Shown: positions 29,601-36,993 of the stretch, piece by piece
How positions within the stretch are numbered: position 1 is the stretch's first letter
Layout of the letters: every line of letters begins with the position of its first letter
Source of the DNA: Aculops lycopersici
Lineage: Eukaryota > Arthropoda > Arachnida > Trombidiformes > Eriophyidae
DNA length: 64,000 bases
Direction: 5' to 3'
NCBI GenBank assembly: GCA_015350385.1
Contig: WNKI01000001.1
Location: forward strand, 11,361,338-11,425,337
The notes under the pieces: model-generated
Told to the model about the DNA's origin: nothing
The model's input: only the letters and a program-made list of their open reading frames with translations
The model's database searches: none
Position numbers and translations under genes: made by a program

Positions 29601-31736
29601 CAACTAATAACTCAACAAGCAGACAAGGTCAGGGAATGGATCGATTCTCCAAGACCAGAGCTTCAGGTGCCCACACTTTGGGACGAGTCCTTATCAACAC
29701 CGACAGAAGTTAGCACTTCAATCCGTCAACTAATCACCATTCAAGCATTAAGACCAGACAGGATTCCAGCAATGACCGAAATATTTGTTCGCACTGTTTT
29801 AGGCAACCAATTCGCCGACTCAGCCGAGACAGATGTCCAATTGGGCGCTATTGTTGAGAAAGAGATTAAGGCCTCGACTCCGGTGTTGTTGTGCTCAGCT
29901 CCAGGTTACGATGCCAGTGGACGTGTAGACGACTTGGCGACGGAGTTATCGAAACCTATTACTTCGATCGCTATGGGTTCCACTGAAGGTTTCAATCAAG
30001 CTGAGGTGGCCATAAACGGAGCAGCCAAGAGCGGCAAGTGGGTCATGCTAAAGAACGTCCATCTGGCGCCACAATGGTTGGTGCAACTCGAGAAGAAACT
30101 GTACTCGCTAGAGCCCAATCCCAACTTCCGTCTCTTCTTGACACTTGAAATTCATCCAAAGATCCCTGTTAACTTGCTGAGGGCCGGACGCGCGTTTGTC
30201 TATGAACCTCCTCCAGGTATCAAGGCTAACCTGTTGAGAACTTTCAATGCCATCCCACCGGCACAGATGATGCGAGCACCAAGTGAGCGATCCAAACTCT
30301 ACTTCCTGTTGGCCTGGTTCCATGCCATCGTACAAGAGCGTCTGCGATACAAACCACTGGGTTGGTCAAAGTTGTACGAGTTCAATGAAAGCGATCTAAA
30401 GGTTGCCGTTAGCACGCTAGACACTTGGCTAGACGCTGTGGCTCAAGGTAGAACCAACATATCACCAGACAAGATACCATGGAGGGCCATTCAGACTTTG
30501 TTCGGCGAGTGCATTTACGGTGGTAAGGTGGATAATGTTTTCGATCACCGTTTGCTCAAGTCCTTCCTCAAGAAGTTCTTTACTAGCCGCAGTTTCGAGA
30601 GTGACTTTGCTCTGGTCGATGACCGACTAGAATCTCAGCAGAACGTCCTGATGCCCGAAGGAATAAGACGTGACGAGTTCCTCAACTGGGTTGAGTCCCT
30701 AAACAGATCCAGCCATTCTCCAACTTGGCTTGGATTGCCATCGAATGCTGAGCGTGTTATATTGTTCAACCATGGCCAGGATATCATCCGCAAGTTGCTC
30801 AGATTGCAAGCCCTAGAGGACGAAGACGAGGTCTTGGTTACCATAAGCCAAAAGGCCGGCGATTCTAGTGCCGACTCCTCTCTTGTTAGTGAGCTTTCAG
30901 GTGGAGATGTTAGGCCAATGTACATGAAGACCCTTGCGAGTGACATCGATCAGTGGCTCAAGTATCTGCCCGAACAGTTGGATCTCCTCAAGAGATCATC
31001 AGAAAACATCAAGGACCCACTGTTCAGATTCTTCGAGCGCGAGGTCAATACTGCCTCCAAGTTATTGCATGAGGTCAGACGAGACCTGGTAGCCTTGCAG
31101 GAGATATGTGACGTCGAGAAGCGCGTCAAGCAAACCAATTATTACAGAGAGATGATTGAGAGACTCGTCAAAGAGCAAATTCCAGAACATTGGATCAGGT
31201 ACAAGGTGCCAAAGGATATGAAGGTTAGCAGTTGGATAGTAGACTTTAGCGAGCGCCTCAAACAACTAGGCCATGTTTTGGAGAACGCTCAATCACTAAG
31301 GAAGATCTCAGTTAATCTTGGCAGGCTTCTCAACCCAGAGGCTTACATCACTGCCACCCGTCAGTATGTTGCCCAGGCAAACAGTTGGTCGTTAGAAGAG
31401 CTGAAATTGGACTTTGTGGTTGCCGAGGAGGGCAATAAGTCCAATGACGAAGGCAGCTTCACAGTCCTCAACTTACAACTTGAGGGCGCAAAGGTAAAGA
31501 GTAATAGACTGCAGATAACAACTGCGATGACCACCGAGATCTCAAGAGCAAGCTTGCGCTGGATTCGGAGAGACACTGTCAAGTCAGATGTCGAACAGAT
31601 ATCCCTACCAGTTTATCTAGACCCAACAAGATCCGACCTCTTATTCACCGTTGAGATGCAACCCGATGGACAGGACGATGTGTTCTCATTCTTCGAGCGA
31701 GGAGTAGCCATCATTTGTTGCGCCGTCGCAACTTGA
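17673..31736 (+). CDS. DYNC1H1: cytoplasmic dynein 1 heavy chain (4687 aa, intronless)
   Basis: Motor subunit of cytoplasmic dynein 1 (Drosophila Dhc64C orthologue), which walks toward microtubule minus ends carrying organelles, mRNAs and spindle cargo. It reads in one uninterrupted frame from ATG 17673 to TGA 31736, close to the usual ~4650 residues. An N-terminal tail (dimerisation, intermediate-chain binding) and linker precede the AAA ring. P-loops: AAA1 GPAGTGKT at residue ~1929 with Walker B CFDEFNR at ~1978; AAA2 GPSGCGKS at ~2232; AAA3 GPPGSGKT at ~2608 with LFCDEIN; AAA4 GVSGAGKT at ~2949 with FILDESN. The AAA3/AAA4 signatures are those of cytoplasmic dynein 1, not axonemal dyneins. 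The coiled-coil stalk and microtubule-binding domain span roughly residues 3200-3520, followed by AAA5, AAA6 and the C-terminal domain. AATAAA at 31846-31851. No frameshift and no intron were seen. Confidence 0.98.
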   Translation: MLATEDIVPPNLSGGPSSQPTINYVDMEKVLNYICRSVVSLLETDDDNNSLGRILREQSSKDLISRFISDPQLRSLLVRRYSRNEEADETDTTDPTQTSMDCDCVYELTGDIQFGNSRAASVVFVKQTPYLEADKHMSRQIRVLTLSDKEPYQTLHSYVSSAVAPYFKSYVKESGRAERDGDKMAPNVEKKIAELEMGLLHLQQNIDIPDITLPINPIVIQTMKRCQEQDNRLATVNDFGDKVEDSSFLNQLQNGVNRWIREIQRVTKFERDPSSGSALQEISFWLNLERALLRIQEKRESPEVRLTLDILKKGKRFHATVSFDADTQLKEALAKVNDYNPLMKDFPMDDLLSATDLDKLSTALLGIFNHLRKIRNTKYPLERALKLMEAISRDLTGQLLKVLGTRRLMHIPFVEFERVIASCTKVFTTWENGYDQLTGLLREMVKKQREGRIKLSWRVNLAHKRLQQRMENMKSFRQQHEQLRKVITVVLGPTGGSRSKDRVDDGFVSSSLNNTSEIGASGSLDFADGTMIREVDSAYELVKEIDACDISKEGTDAWDAAQARYEERIDRVESCITARLRDQLGTAKSANEMFRIFSRYNVLFVRPRIKGAIREYQTQLIQRVKDDIETLHENFKIKSVHYHQSKTALMGRVRDIPPTSGLIIWTKQIERQLLVYMKRVGDILGEGWENHLEGQKLSQDADKFRLKLDTQAIFDEWVALVTQRHLKATDANKQSPIPLFAIESCRAKSGNENILKLRVNFMPEVITLAKEVRHLRALSFRVPLQILNKAHQANQLYPSAMSLIESLKSYERTCEKLEDKSSTKQLVAKMKREVQDQIAEGIGLVWDSYKVENYVQSFSKIIYNFEDQVDELLAITEKVEILVESLSSCAYSHSVFSEILTKIQNAVDDLSLHQYSNLGKWVQELDQRIESKLAARLQAGVDAWTHALEGTKNDDDQDQPTRLKLGGDPKINELVHEIRITNQVMHVSPSVEEARYNLMQQLFAWQNIILTLGRIESTRYQVGLDRSSLGTYKNILTLFPEGLKTLESAYSTIENQTRQMQDYIKQWLAYQSLWDLQPDMLYNRLGNDVSLWINTLIEIKESRATFDTSETRRRIGPIIIDYARVQSKVSLQYDSWHKDKVMSKFSTLLSNEMSNLHADISKARADLEMQSIDSAETKDAVTFITYVQNLKNKSKEWEKQVEIFKLGQQTLERQRFQFPAGWLHVDNIEGEWSAFNEIMKRRESAIQTQIASLRLKIVAQDQAVEQKTNDLLVDWEQGKPIQGSSAPVDALNCLASYENKFSQLRDDRSNIARAKDALDLVDRAANKEQFNALSNKLEVALEELQDLKGVWSKLSTIWGQIEQLRSLRWSAVQPRELRKNLDELSGQLKEMPSRLQSYASYDYVKSLIKGYLKVNVLIHELKSDALRERHWKQLMKSLNVHWVVTDLTLGKVWDIDLQRNENTIKDVILVAQGELALENFLKQVESSWQEYELDLILYQNKCVLITKWDDLFNKLKEHINSLSAMKLSPYYKQFKDDATKWEEKLNKISSLFDIWIDVQRRWVYLEGIFSGSSDIQTLMPKETARFKTISSENQSGFLKLMRQVSDKRRVIDVLDIPDVQRNLEWLADQLSATQKALGEYLERERSSFPRFYFVGDEDLLEIIGNSNNISRLQKHFKKMFSGVASIILNEDSTLIEGVCSKEGEELRFISPVSVKDNPKINVWLQLTEREIRNTLACLLAKAVVDMAKFKSGNFDPEEYIKWLDTYQAQIAVLAAQIAWSESVEFALNTISKDPGLGMKPLEDCLKGCENTLQILAECVLQDQPPIRRRKLEHLITEFVHKRDVTRDLIQQKIDSAKSFAWLRLMRFYFDPRQQDVSSQLLIQMANAKFYYGFEYLGVQDKLVQTPLTDRCYLTMTQALEARLGGSPFGPAGTGKTETVKALGHQLGRFVLVFNCDENFDFQAVGRIFIGLCQVGAWGCFDEFNRLEERMLSAVSQQIQTIQETLRMFSSSKEKTLNVDLIGKQVSLNPNMAIFITMNPGYAGRSNLPDNLKKLFRPLAMNKPDRQLIAQVMLYSQGFKLAENLANKIVPFFGLCHEQLSSHSHYDFGLRALKNVLVSAGNIKRELLHTASQLEPNETIQEQRILMQSVCETMKPKLVADDIPLLSSLLSDVFPNISYSESKMVDLQREIAAVCKEMCLVYGEDDAEGSAWVEKVLQLYQISKLNHGLMLVGPSGCGKSTACKVLLQALERLDKIESVSHIIDPKAISKDFLYGTLDPNTREWSDGLFTHILRKIIDNVRGEINKRHWIIFDGDVDPEWVENLNSVLDDNKLLTLPNGERLSLPPSVRIIFEVQDLKFATLATVSRCGMIWFSEDVLSTKMMVDNFLMQLRNVVIEDFDTTQGAGTEFRRMSIMPNDTPAEQSSATLLAQQDVAAILEPHLEDGQFVCRALEFAIQQDHIMTFTRFRAIKTLFSMLSSTVRSVIMYNNNHPDNSMKGDHLRDYTLNSLVFNVLWSFTGDAKLSSRNALSDFIRENIHTIDLPPNQLIDYEVLINNGKWGLWQNRVPQIEVETHRVAAPDVVVPTVDTVRHEALLNNLLAEHKPLILCGPPGSGKTMTLFSSLRSLTNMQVVGLNFSSATTPELLLKTFDHYCVHERTPNGIVLRPKERGWLILFCDEINLPSMDNYETIRVISFLRQLVEHRGFWRTSDHAWVKTERIQFVGACNPPTDPGRKPLSLRFLRHVPIIYVDYPGEKSLMQIYSTFNRAMLRMVPPLRSHADQLTEVMVKFYLRSQNRFTQDMQPHYIYSPRELTRWVRGICEAIRPLDTLTVEELVRLLAHEALRLFQDRLVEDSERKWTDENIDDVIRANFQGIDLETALARPILYSNWLKKDYVAIDREDLREFTRARLKEFCEEELDVELVLFNEVLDHVLRIDRVFRQPQGHLLLIGVSGAGKTTLSKFVAWMNGLSIFQIKVHNRYTAANFDEDLRQVLRRAGCRNEKICFILDESNVMDSSFLERMNTLLANGEVPGLFEGDELSALMTQCREGSQREGQVIKEPEELYRWFTHQVMRNLHVVFTMNPSTEGLKDRASTSPALFNRCVVNWFGDWSDEALYQVGKQFTSKLDIDREYFAPEKFPFTFNNLPERPTHRDAINNAFVYVHQTLHKIYERMRKRNQQVTYITPRHYLDFINQYVKLFHEKCSELQEEQRHLTVGLNRINETVEQVEEMQSSLKVKSQELEAKNREAQSKMENIIQNREEARQRTKESEEIQQALRAQETIIAEKRTAVMEDLSKVEPAVREAQLAVQSIKKQNLIEVRSMTNPPAPVKLAMESICLLLGEPNNDWKSVRSMIVGENFISTIVNFNSEKLSDTIRKQMREKYLKNPDYTYEKINRASSACGPLVKWACAQLNYADMVRQIEPLRHELKSLEAEASVNQKKAEENEQILEKLKNTIQSYEEEYGSLKYEAKMIEESLKSVEAKVNRSMALLSSLSSERTRWDLASHEFKSQMENIAGDVLLSSAFLAYAGFFDQQSRTTLFDLWRAHLRQSLIKFRPDLALTEYLSSPDERLKWQANALPSDGLCTENAIMMKRFNRYPLIIDPSGQATKYLLNEFKDRKITRTSFLDDSFRKNLESALRFGNPLLVQDVENYDPILNPVLNREVRKTAGRVLISLGDQDIDLSPSFCIFLSTRDPTIEFPPDICSRVTFVNFTITKSSLQSQCLHRVLKAERPDIDEKRSNQLKLQGEYQVRLRLLEKSLLQALNDSKGRILDDDSVISTLERLKLEADDISRKVADTDRVIEEVNSVSQKYNPFSTACSSIFFTMDRLNQVHSLYQYSLDFFFGILDDVLNKNQNLAGLTDKSKRLSVITENLFENVYRRVTRGMIHDDWIVFATLLCRIHLKVLSSEQNYEKGFDYYLRNRRAAPKLAYDIATSALTNQSRGPTFQAIDWLSNKQNQALESLIQADIEEFANIGQLITQQADKVREWIDSPRPELQVPTLWDESLSTPTEVSTSIRQLITIQALRPDRIPAMTEIFVRTVLGNQFADSAETDVQLGAIVEKEIKASTPVLLCSAPGYDASGRVDDLATELSKPITSIAMGSTEGFNQAEVAINGAAKSGKWVMLKNVHLAPQWLVQLEKKLYSLEPNPNFRLFLTLEIHPKIPVNLLRAGRAFVYEPPPGIKANLLRTFNAIPPAQMMRAPSERSKLYFLLAWFHAIVQERLRYKPLGWSKLYEFNESDLKVAVSTLDTWLDAVAQGRTNISPDKIPWRAIQTLFGECIYGGKVDNVFDHRLLKSFLKKFFTSRSFESDFALVDDRLESQQNVLMPEGIRRDEFLNWVESLNRSSHSPTWLGLPSNAERVILFNHGQDIIRKLLRLQALEDEDEVLVTISQKAGDSSADSSLVSELSGGDVRPMYMKTLASDIDQWLKYLPEQLDLLKRSSENIKDPLFRFFEREVNTASKLLHEVRRDLVALQEICDVEKRVKQTNYYREMIERLVKEQIPEHWIRYKVPKDMKVSSWIVDFSERLKQLGHVLENAQSLRKISVNLGRLLNPEAYITATRQYVAQANSWSLEELKLDFVVAEEGNKSNDEGSFTVLNLQLEGAKVKSNRLQITTAMTTEISRASLRWIRRDTVKSDVEQISLPVYLDPTRSDLLFTVEMQPDGQDDVFSFFERGVAIICCAVAT

Positions 31737-32299
31737 ATTCCCCATTTCCGCTCAAACATCATAGACCATATCCAGAATTCTATTTGATATTTAGACTCTC
31801 ATGTGCCACTTAAATACCCGTCACGAGTCACCTTAATTACATATTAATAAACGAGTGATGTTTTAAATCTTGAACTACCAATTTTGATTTGCATTTGCAG
31901 TCCTTCGCTCAAGATCCTTGTAGAATCTTGCAAGTTGCAACCTTCCACTAGCTTTGCACCGACAGATAAGCCGGTGTCACTTTCGTCACCACACGACAAA
32001 ATTGTAGCTATTGAAGATTCCGTTAGTCATCTCTGCGCGTTTCCGTGTCCATTCGATCAAGCCACGAGCAACAGTTGCCAAAGTCGCCTCTGTTTACCTA
32101 ATGATTTGACTTTTCTGTTGTTGTGTGGGCGGCGTGTGCACGAGCAAAATCATGGCTTCCTTCCAAAACAGAGGCTAACGCAATAATTTTTCATGCCGAC
32201 CTTCGAATCGCATGATTGTATTAGAATTCTGCCACATTTATTTTATTAACTATGCATACAATAAATATTTGAATAAAATATTTTCCAGTTATTCTCACA
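31737..32299. other. intergenic region dynein/MUS81
   Basis: Contains the dynein polyadenylation signal (31846-31851) and an AT-rich stretch just before MUS81. A splice-acceptor-like TATTTTCCAG ends at 32288, 12 bases before the MUS81 ATG, so an upstream non-coding (or coding) exon is possible. The only + strand ORF here (31884-32186) does not resemble the missing MUS81 N-terminus. Confidence 0.45.
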
Positions 32300-33625
32300 A
32301 TGCCGCCTCCTGGGCGATTTAGACCAGGCGGGAGGAAGAAACCTTTCGAGTATATTCCTGCTCCATCGACTGGTGCTCACACTATTCTCGTTAGCATGTT
32401 AAAGGCAGAACAAAACGAACTTATCAAGAATCTAACGAAACAGCAAGTTCTGGATTATTGTGCACGATACTCGCAATCTGGTCTTAGAGATACAAACAAG
32501 ACATGGTCCTACATGAAGGGTTTGGTGGACAAGTCGCTAATCGGGCGTCATATTAGCAGAGACCCTGTGTACTTTCTAAGCGACGATGGTCGCGGTCTGG
32601 CTAAGAAATTGGTGGCCATCGACGAGGGCAAAGCAATAGATGATAGTGATACTGGTGTTCAAGATGAGACCAGTCATGATTCGGCTGTTAGCCAGGGACC
32701 GTTGAGCTCGCAACAATCTAACTCGATGCCTGTATCTAGTTGCAATGATCGAGACGTGTCTTTTGTGCTGCGAGCTGGAACATATGATATCATTCTCGTT
32801 ACTGACCAACGTGAGAAGATTCAGATCATCAATTTGGATTCATCTATTAAGATGCAGACTAGAACACTCAGTTGTGGGGATTTTATTTGGATTGCTAGAC
32901 CCAAAGACCTAGATGATTATGACAAAACCAGAGATTTGGTGCTAGATTATGTTGTGGAGCGCAAGCGTTTGGATGATTTGCAGCAGAGCATATTCGATGG
33001 AAGATTTGAACAACAGAAGCTAAGATTGAAGAATTCAGGTTTGAGAAGACCCATGTATTTGATTGAGGAGACGGGAAAACTTAGAGAGACAAACTTAACT
33101 TCGGCTGGTTTAGCACAAGCGGTTGTATCCATTCTGATTAATGATGGAATCGACGTGGAGAAAGTGAAGAGTATTCAACACGCCAACGACTACCTGATAG
33201 GTATGACCAAATGTCTCTGCAAATTTTACGAGAATGTAGATTTAGTCTCATGCTCTCAAGAGAGACTCAAGAGTGGTGAGGCGGAAAAGAACGAGATGAT
33301 GACCTACTCTGAATTTCAAACGAAGGGAGCAAAGATCAAGAATTGGACGGTGAGAGAAATGTTTGCCAAGCATCTAATACAGATCCGAGGAGTTTCCGAT
33401 AAAGTAGTTGCTGTGATTATAAAACAATACCCCACAATGTCGCACCTGATAGATGCCTATCGGAAGTGTCCAAATGAGAAAGCTAGAGAGGGCTTGTTGG
33501 CTAAGATGCCAATACCTCTCTCAAATAGAACAGTTGGACCAGCCATTAGCAAGCGAGTCTACGCTTGCTATGCCATGCCCTCCGACCTTCGAAATGATCT
33601 CGTGGACAACGATGATTTTAATTGA
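32300..33625 (+). CDS. MUS81: MUS81 structure-specific endonuclease subunit (441 aa)
   Basis: Catalytic subunit of the MUS81-EME crossover-junction nuclease of the XPF family, which cuts 3' flaps, stalled forks and nicked Holliday junctions in the nucleus. Order: a short basic leader with PFEYIP, a winged-helix domain (residues ~20-115, with SYMKGLVDKSLIG and YFLSDDGRGLAKKL), and a Ser/Gln linker. The XPF-type nuclease domain (~155-290) follows with LVTDQRE, GDFIWIA, the signature VVERKRLDDL (E220, R221, K222, D226) and SIFDGRFEQQKLRLK. The tail carries a helix-hairpin-helix region (IRGVSDKVVAVI, ~355-430). The conserved GETRG is here DQREK, keeping the Asp and Glu pair. The N-terminal helix-hairpin-helix domain of other animal MUS81 proteins (~550 aa in human) is absent. 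Single exon; ATTAAA at 33682-33687 is a possible polyadenylation signal. Confidence 0.93.
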   Translation: MPPPGRFRPGGRKKPFEYIPAPSTGAHTILVSMLKAEQNELIKNLTKQQVLDYCARYSQSGLRDTNKTWSYMKGLVDKSLIGRHISRDPVYFLSDDGRGLAKKLVAIDEGKAIDDSDTGVQDETSHDSAVSQGPLSSQQSNSMPVSSCNDRDVSFVLRAGTYDIILVTDQREKIQIINLDSSIKMQTRTLSCGDFIWIARPKDLDDYDKTRDLVLDYVVERKRLDDLQQSIFDGRFEQQKLRLKNSGLRRPMYLIEETGKLRETNLTSAGLAQAVVSILINDGIDVEKVKSIQHANDYLIGMTKCLCKFYENVDLVSCSQERLKSGEAEKNEMMTYSEFQTKGAKIKNWTVREMFAKHLIQIRGVSDKVVAVIIKQYPTMSHLIDAYRKCPNEKAREGLLAKMPIPLSNRTVGPAISKRVYACYAMPSDLRNDLVDNDDFN

Positions 33626-34025
33626 ACAACCAACCTCACCTCATCTAATATACATTAATAACAAAGAAACTGAATGCACATATTAAACACTATCAACTGC
33701 CATGCATTCCGCGCAATTGGATGCAACATTCTATTAAGATCACTTTGATTTGTCATGATGACGATCGCACTTTAGGTAATAACAAAGAAAACAGCTAAAT
33801 CATTCTGCAGAAAAGCGAAAAATATAGCCATCGCTAGATAACATTAGGAAGTAAATTTTCAAACTACCAACATGAGTTACACAAAATATATTGTAAAATT
33901 CAGAATTTATTGTCTATTTTAAGCGTGATATGTGGTGATGATTGATAAATACCGATGCCTCTTCTATTGCAATTGGTTTTGACTAGCTAATTGTTTTATA
34001 TCATACTAGTTGGTTGGAGTAACTT
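33626..34025. other. convergent intergenic region MUS81/DUOXA
   Basis: AT-rich 3' ends of two convergent genes. Candidate signals are ATTAAA (33682-33687, +) and AATAAA on the minus strand (TTTATT at 33906-33911). No coding sequence seen. Confidence 0.5.
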
Positions 34026-35138
34026 TTAGTTTAATCTTGGCTTAAAGTGTTCTTCTATGTCTTTGATGGGAATGATCACATTATGACTGACACTCTTATT
34101 GTCGAAGGCACCCTTTGAAATGGCCACTTGTTGCGCTTGGTGTAAGTTGGAGCCATACATCGCCTTCTGGTCCTCAACATACTGGTCCATATCCATGATG
34201 GTGACTTGTTGGTGTGGGTTGTTGATTTGCAGGATGAATATAATGACACCTGCAAACATAGACATGGCACCAGCTAGGAATGTGGCGACGTAAGTATGAC
34301 CAAAGACAAACTCAACTTGATTTCCGCCGAGTTGTAGAGGGAAATTTCTTGGCGACTGAATGAGGAGCGCGTAGATCCAAACTGAGGACATCATTAGTGC
34401 ACCTGTAACCTGCATCATGTGTGGCAGGTAAGCTGGAAGCACGCACATAATCACAGCTGTAACGCACCAAGAGGCTAGAGTTGTATACAGAGCGAGTGAG
34501 CTAAAGTAACCAGCTTGTCTTAGTTTGCGCATCCAATTGAATCCCTCAACGTCTTGGCTTAGAAACTCGGTGATCGACAAGATTGGATATGGGAGTCCCT
34601 TGCGTAGAGCTTCATAGTGTTCGCTTTCCATTCTCTCTGGCTTGTCCCACTTAAAGCGCTCATTGTAATCAACTGTCTTGATTATTCTTTGATCACCTGC
34701 CGATTGACTCAGATGGCCAACAAGAGTGACATTTGTAGAGGAAAGTCCAATGTTAACTTCTAACCTTCCGGTTATCGTTTCGCTTGTTAGTGATCCATAC
34801 TGAGCATCCTGTAGTCTAACGCTACCTGTCAACCAATAGTTTCCCTCTAGTGCGAGCAAGATTGATGCGCCCATCGTTAATAGGGTCACTAAGCCGAGGA
34901 AACTGGTTAGTTTAGTTTTGCGAACTCCAGGTAGGATAACGAGAAATGCGAGCACTAGGGCCGCAAAGATGATGTAAATAATTGTACTGTTGAACTCCAT
35001 CATAACTGGCATTCTATTATCTGACATGTAAATAACTGGCTCGGCGCTTCCGTCGAAGGCATCGCCTTGCGACTGTTCATTCATGGTGTTGATGGCTAAG
35101 TCCATGGCTGAGGTTGCTTGAGTGCTTAGAATGTGCAT
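34026..35138 (-). CDS. DUOXA: dual oxidase maturation factor (370 aa)
   Basis: Multi-pass ER/plasma-membrane protein needed for folding, ER exit and activity of dual oxidase (Duox), the H2O2-producing NADPH oxidase; Drosophila orthologue is moladietz, vertebrate DUOXA1/2. Visible: about five hydrophobic segments (IIYIIFAALVLAFLVILPG; FLGLVTLLTMGASILLAL; a group around residues 213-260; GHTYVATFLAGAMSMFAGVIIF near residue 290). The large loop after TM2 has the family motifs EGNYWLTG, NERFKWD, and GLPYPILSITEFLS, plus a glycosylation sequon in TNVT. The cytosolic tail is about 65 residues. Length is in the family range. Single exon, ATG confirmed. A Duox gene would be expected elsewhere in the genome. 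A clear TATA box lies about 200 bp upstream. Confidence 0.92.
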   Translation of the reverse strand: MHILSTQATSAMDLAINTMNEQSQGDAFDGSAEPVIYMSDNRMPVMMEFNSTIIYIIFAALVLAFLVILPGVRKTKLTSFLGLVTLLTMGASILLALEGNYWLTGSVRLQDAQYGSLTSETITGRLEVNIGLSSTNVTLVGHLSQSAGDQRIIKTVDYNERFKWDKPERMESEHYEALRKGLPYPILSITEFLSQDVEGFNWMRKLRQAGYFSSLALYTTLASWCVTAVIMCVLPAYLPHMMQVTGALMMSSVWIYALLIQSPRNFPLQLGGNQVEFVFGHTYVATFLAGAMSMFAGVIIFILQINNPHQQVTIMDMDQYVEDQKAMYGSNLHQAQQVAISKGAFDNKSVSHNVIIPIKDIEEHFKPRLN

Positions 35139-35335
35139 GTTGATTTTGTAAGTTTAGTCCAGCTGCTGCTTAAACGAACAACTGTTGCTGATAGCTGATT
35201 GATGATCAAGTCTTGCCAAGATGCTCTTGCGTTTAGTTAGTTCAAATGATTTAACGTTTGTTGTTACTATTACCTGCGAGTGTTGAATGACTTTGCAGAT
35301 TTGCAAATGAATGCCCATTCGACATCGACCGGTGG

Positions 35336-35343
35336 CTTATATA
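35336..35343 (-). promoter_or_regulatory. TATA box of DUOXA
   Basis: The minus strand reads TTATATAAGCC, a near-consensus TATA box about 200 bp upstream of the DUOXA ATG. It predicts transcription start near 35310 and a leader of about 170 nt. Confidence 0.55.
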
Positions 35344-35991
35344 ATTTTCCATTTCCCGCAAACTCACTCACTCGCCTGGCTCTCGTGTGCGGAAGGTTGA
35401 TTGTATAATCTCAGAGTCAAAAGAGCTGTTAGTTTAGTCGAAGGCTTCGGCGCTTGCATCAGAATGCGCCAGAGACATGTGCGCAGTCTCACCTGTTGCC
35501 GCTTCGCTCGCTCTCTTGAGCAACAACATTCGATAGCTTACCACTAAGCTGGTTACCGGGCGAGTTAACCTAGAATTTTGTTCAGTGAAATCAATGTGGA
35601 AGTTCGAGTTAAAGTGGTTGGTTGCTCGTAGGGTTGAGCGAGAGGCAATAAGAAATGAGGGGAAAGGAGGAAACTAGCACACTTGCAGCTACATCTATCT
35701 CCGCCCACTTTCCTTACCGCTTCCCTTTCCTCAAAAAACTAGACACCGATGCTCGCGTGCCCTCCAGATATAACTGCTCACATCTATCACTTCTCTAGTT
35801 GAAGTAGACTTGAGGTACCGAGGGAGATAAGGCTGACACCGGGCCTCGTCTATACATATTTACCATGCCAACACAATCACCTCAGAACCTTTGGCCACTT
35901 ACGCACGAAGCCGAATGACGCCAATCGGTTGAGTATATTGAAAAATATTGCACATTGAACCCAGCGAAGAATGTCTTTGCTAACTTAACCG

Positions 35992-36011
35992 TTAGGTTAG
36001 GTTAGCTAACC
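35992..36011. repeat. short TTAGG run ending in palindrome
   Basis: TTAGGTTAGGTTAG followed by CTAACC: nearly three copies of the common arthropod telomere unit, the last forming the palindrome GGTTAGCTAACC. Too short to be more than suggestive. Confidence 0.5.
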
Positions 36012-36063
36012 AACTAACAAGCTCTTTAAAAGGTTCACGCTCAACTCGTTCAACTAATAGCTC

Positions 36064-36093
36064 TGCTCAGCTCGGCTCGGCTCAGCTCAGCTG
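36064..36093. repeat. pentanucleotide repeat GCTCA/GCTCG
   Basis: Six head-to-tail pentamers (GCTCA, GCTCG, GCTCG, GCTCA, GCTCA, GCTGA) in intergenic DNA. No function evident. Confidence 0.7.
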
Positions 36094-36993
36094 AACTTGC
36101 TCCTCATTGGTTAACACGTTTCGGTCGATTGACGTCTGTAACGTGTAGTGTTTAAATGTATTCAACAGGTTGCCCGATCGGTGAGGAGCAGGCTTGTAGT
36201 AGGTGAAAATTTGTACCGTATCTCGAGAACGTGAATTTGAACATGAACCCGAAGCTGAGACCGGATCCCATTCAAAGAGCAACCGCAAGTTTTCAATTTG
36301 CGTCAATACTCGACTACTGCCAAAGCTAACGGTGCTTGACTCGGAGCTACCATACCTGATGCCGCTAAAACCGGTAGTTAAATCAAGGCGTGTGAGTCTA
36401 GGTAGCTGATTTGCGTCATTCGAACATTCTAACAATTGACGCAAATTCTATTACATTCACACAAATGAATCGGTTGATGTAATCAATTCGAATCACGAAG
36501 AACGCAAGAGTTTGCATAAGAAGACCAGTCTCACGGACAATGCAGTAGACAACAAGACGGAAGTGCGTCGATAAAACTTATGAGGTGATAACGGTTTAGT
36601 TTAATCTTATAACATTTAATATACTCAACAATCCTATTAACACTCTCTGCTATACTTTGTGTAATATTGAATTGTATCTCTTTTCTCCTAATATTGAGTC
36701 ATAGTAGATTCTATCTCGCTAGATTGCAAAAATTGAGTAAGCAACCTAGCTAAGCTTATGTGATACAATCGATGCTGATATGGATTGTTAGACTTGACGC
36801 ATAATGTCTCTCATTTCTTTTCATTCTGGTAGCCATAGCTCTTGACGAAAAACATTCTGGTCCGGAATTGTGAATTTTGATCGATGGTTTCGTTATAACT
36901 TCTACTATTGCTATCATTAACATAGATATTTAACAATTATTCCCTATTACATCTTATTGAGTCAATTGTCAGTGGCTATATACTTGTTATCTA

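Larger units (their letters stand above)
35139..36993. other. intergenic region DUOXA/NECAP
   Basis: 1.85 kb, not coding as far as can be seen. It holds the DUOXA promoter, a short TTAGG run at 35992-36005 running into the 12-bp palindrome GGTTAGCTAACC (36000-36011), and a pentamer repeat (GCTCA/GCTCG, around 36064-36093). A minus-strand open frame at 36082-36444 has no ATG. Confidence 0.5.

Noticed and set aside
18686..31582. Numerous opposite-strand ORFs inside the dynein gene
   Set aside because: Shadows of a highly biased coding strand; none has family features.
31884..32186. Candidate first exon of MUS81 carrying the missing HhH domain
   Set aside because: The translated sequence has no helix-hairpin-helix pattern and its frame and donor do not fit.
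35992..36005. Interstitial telomere sequence
   Set aside because: Fewer than three TTAGG units; compatible with chance.
36082..36444. 120-codon minus-strand ORF between DUOXA and NECAP
   Set aside because: It opens with TTG, contains no ATG, and resembles no family.
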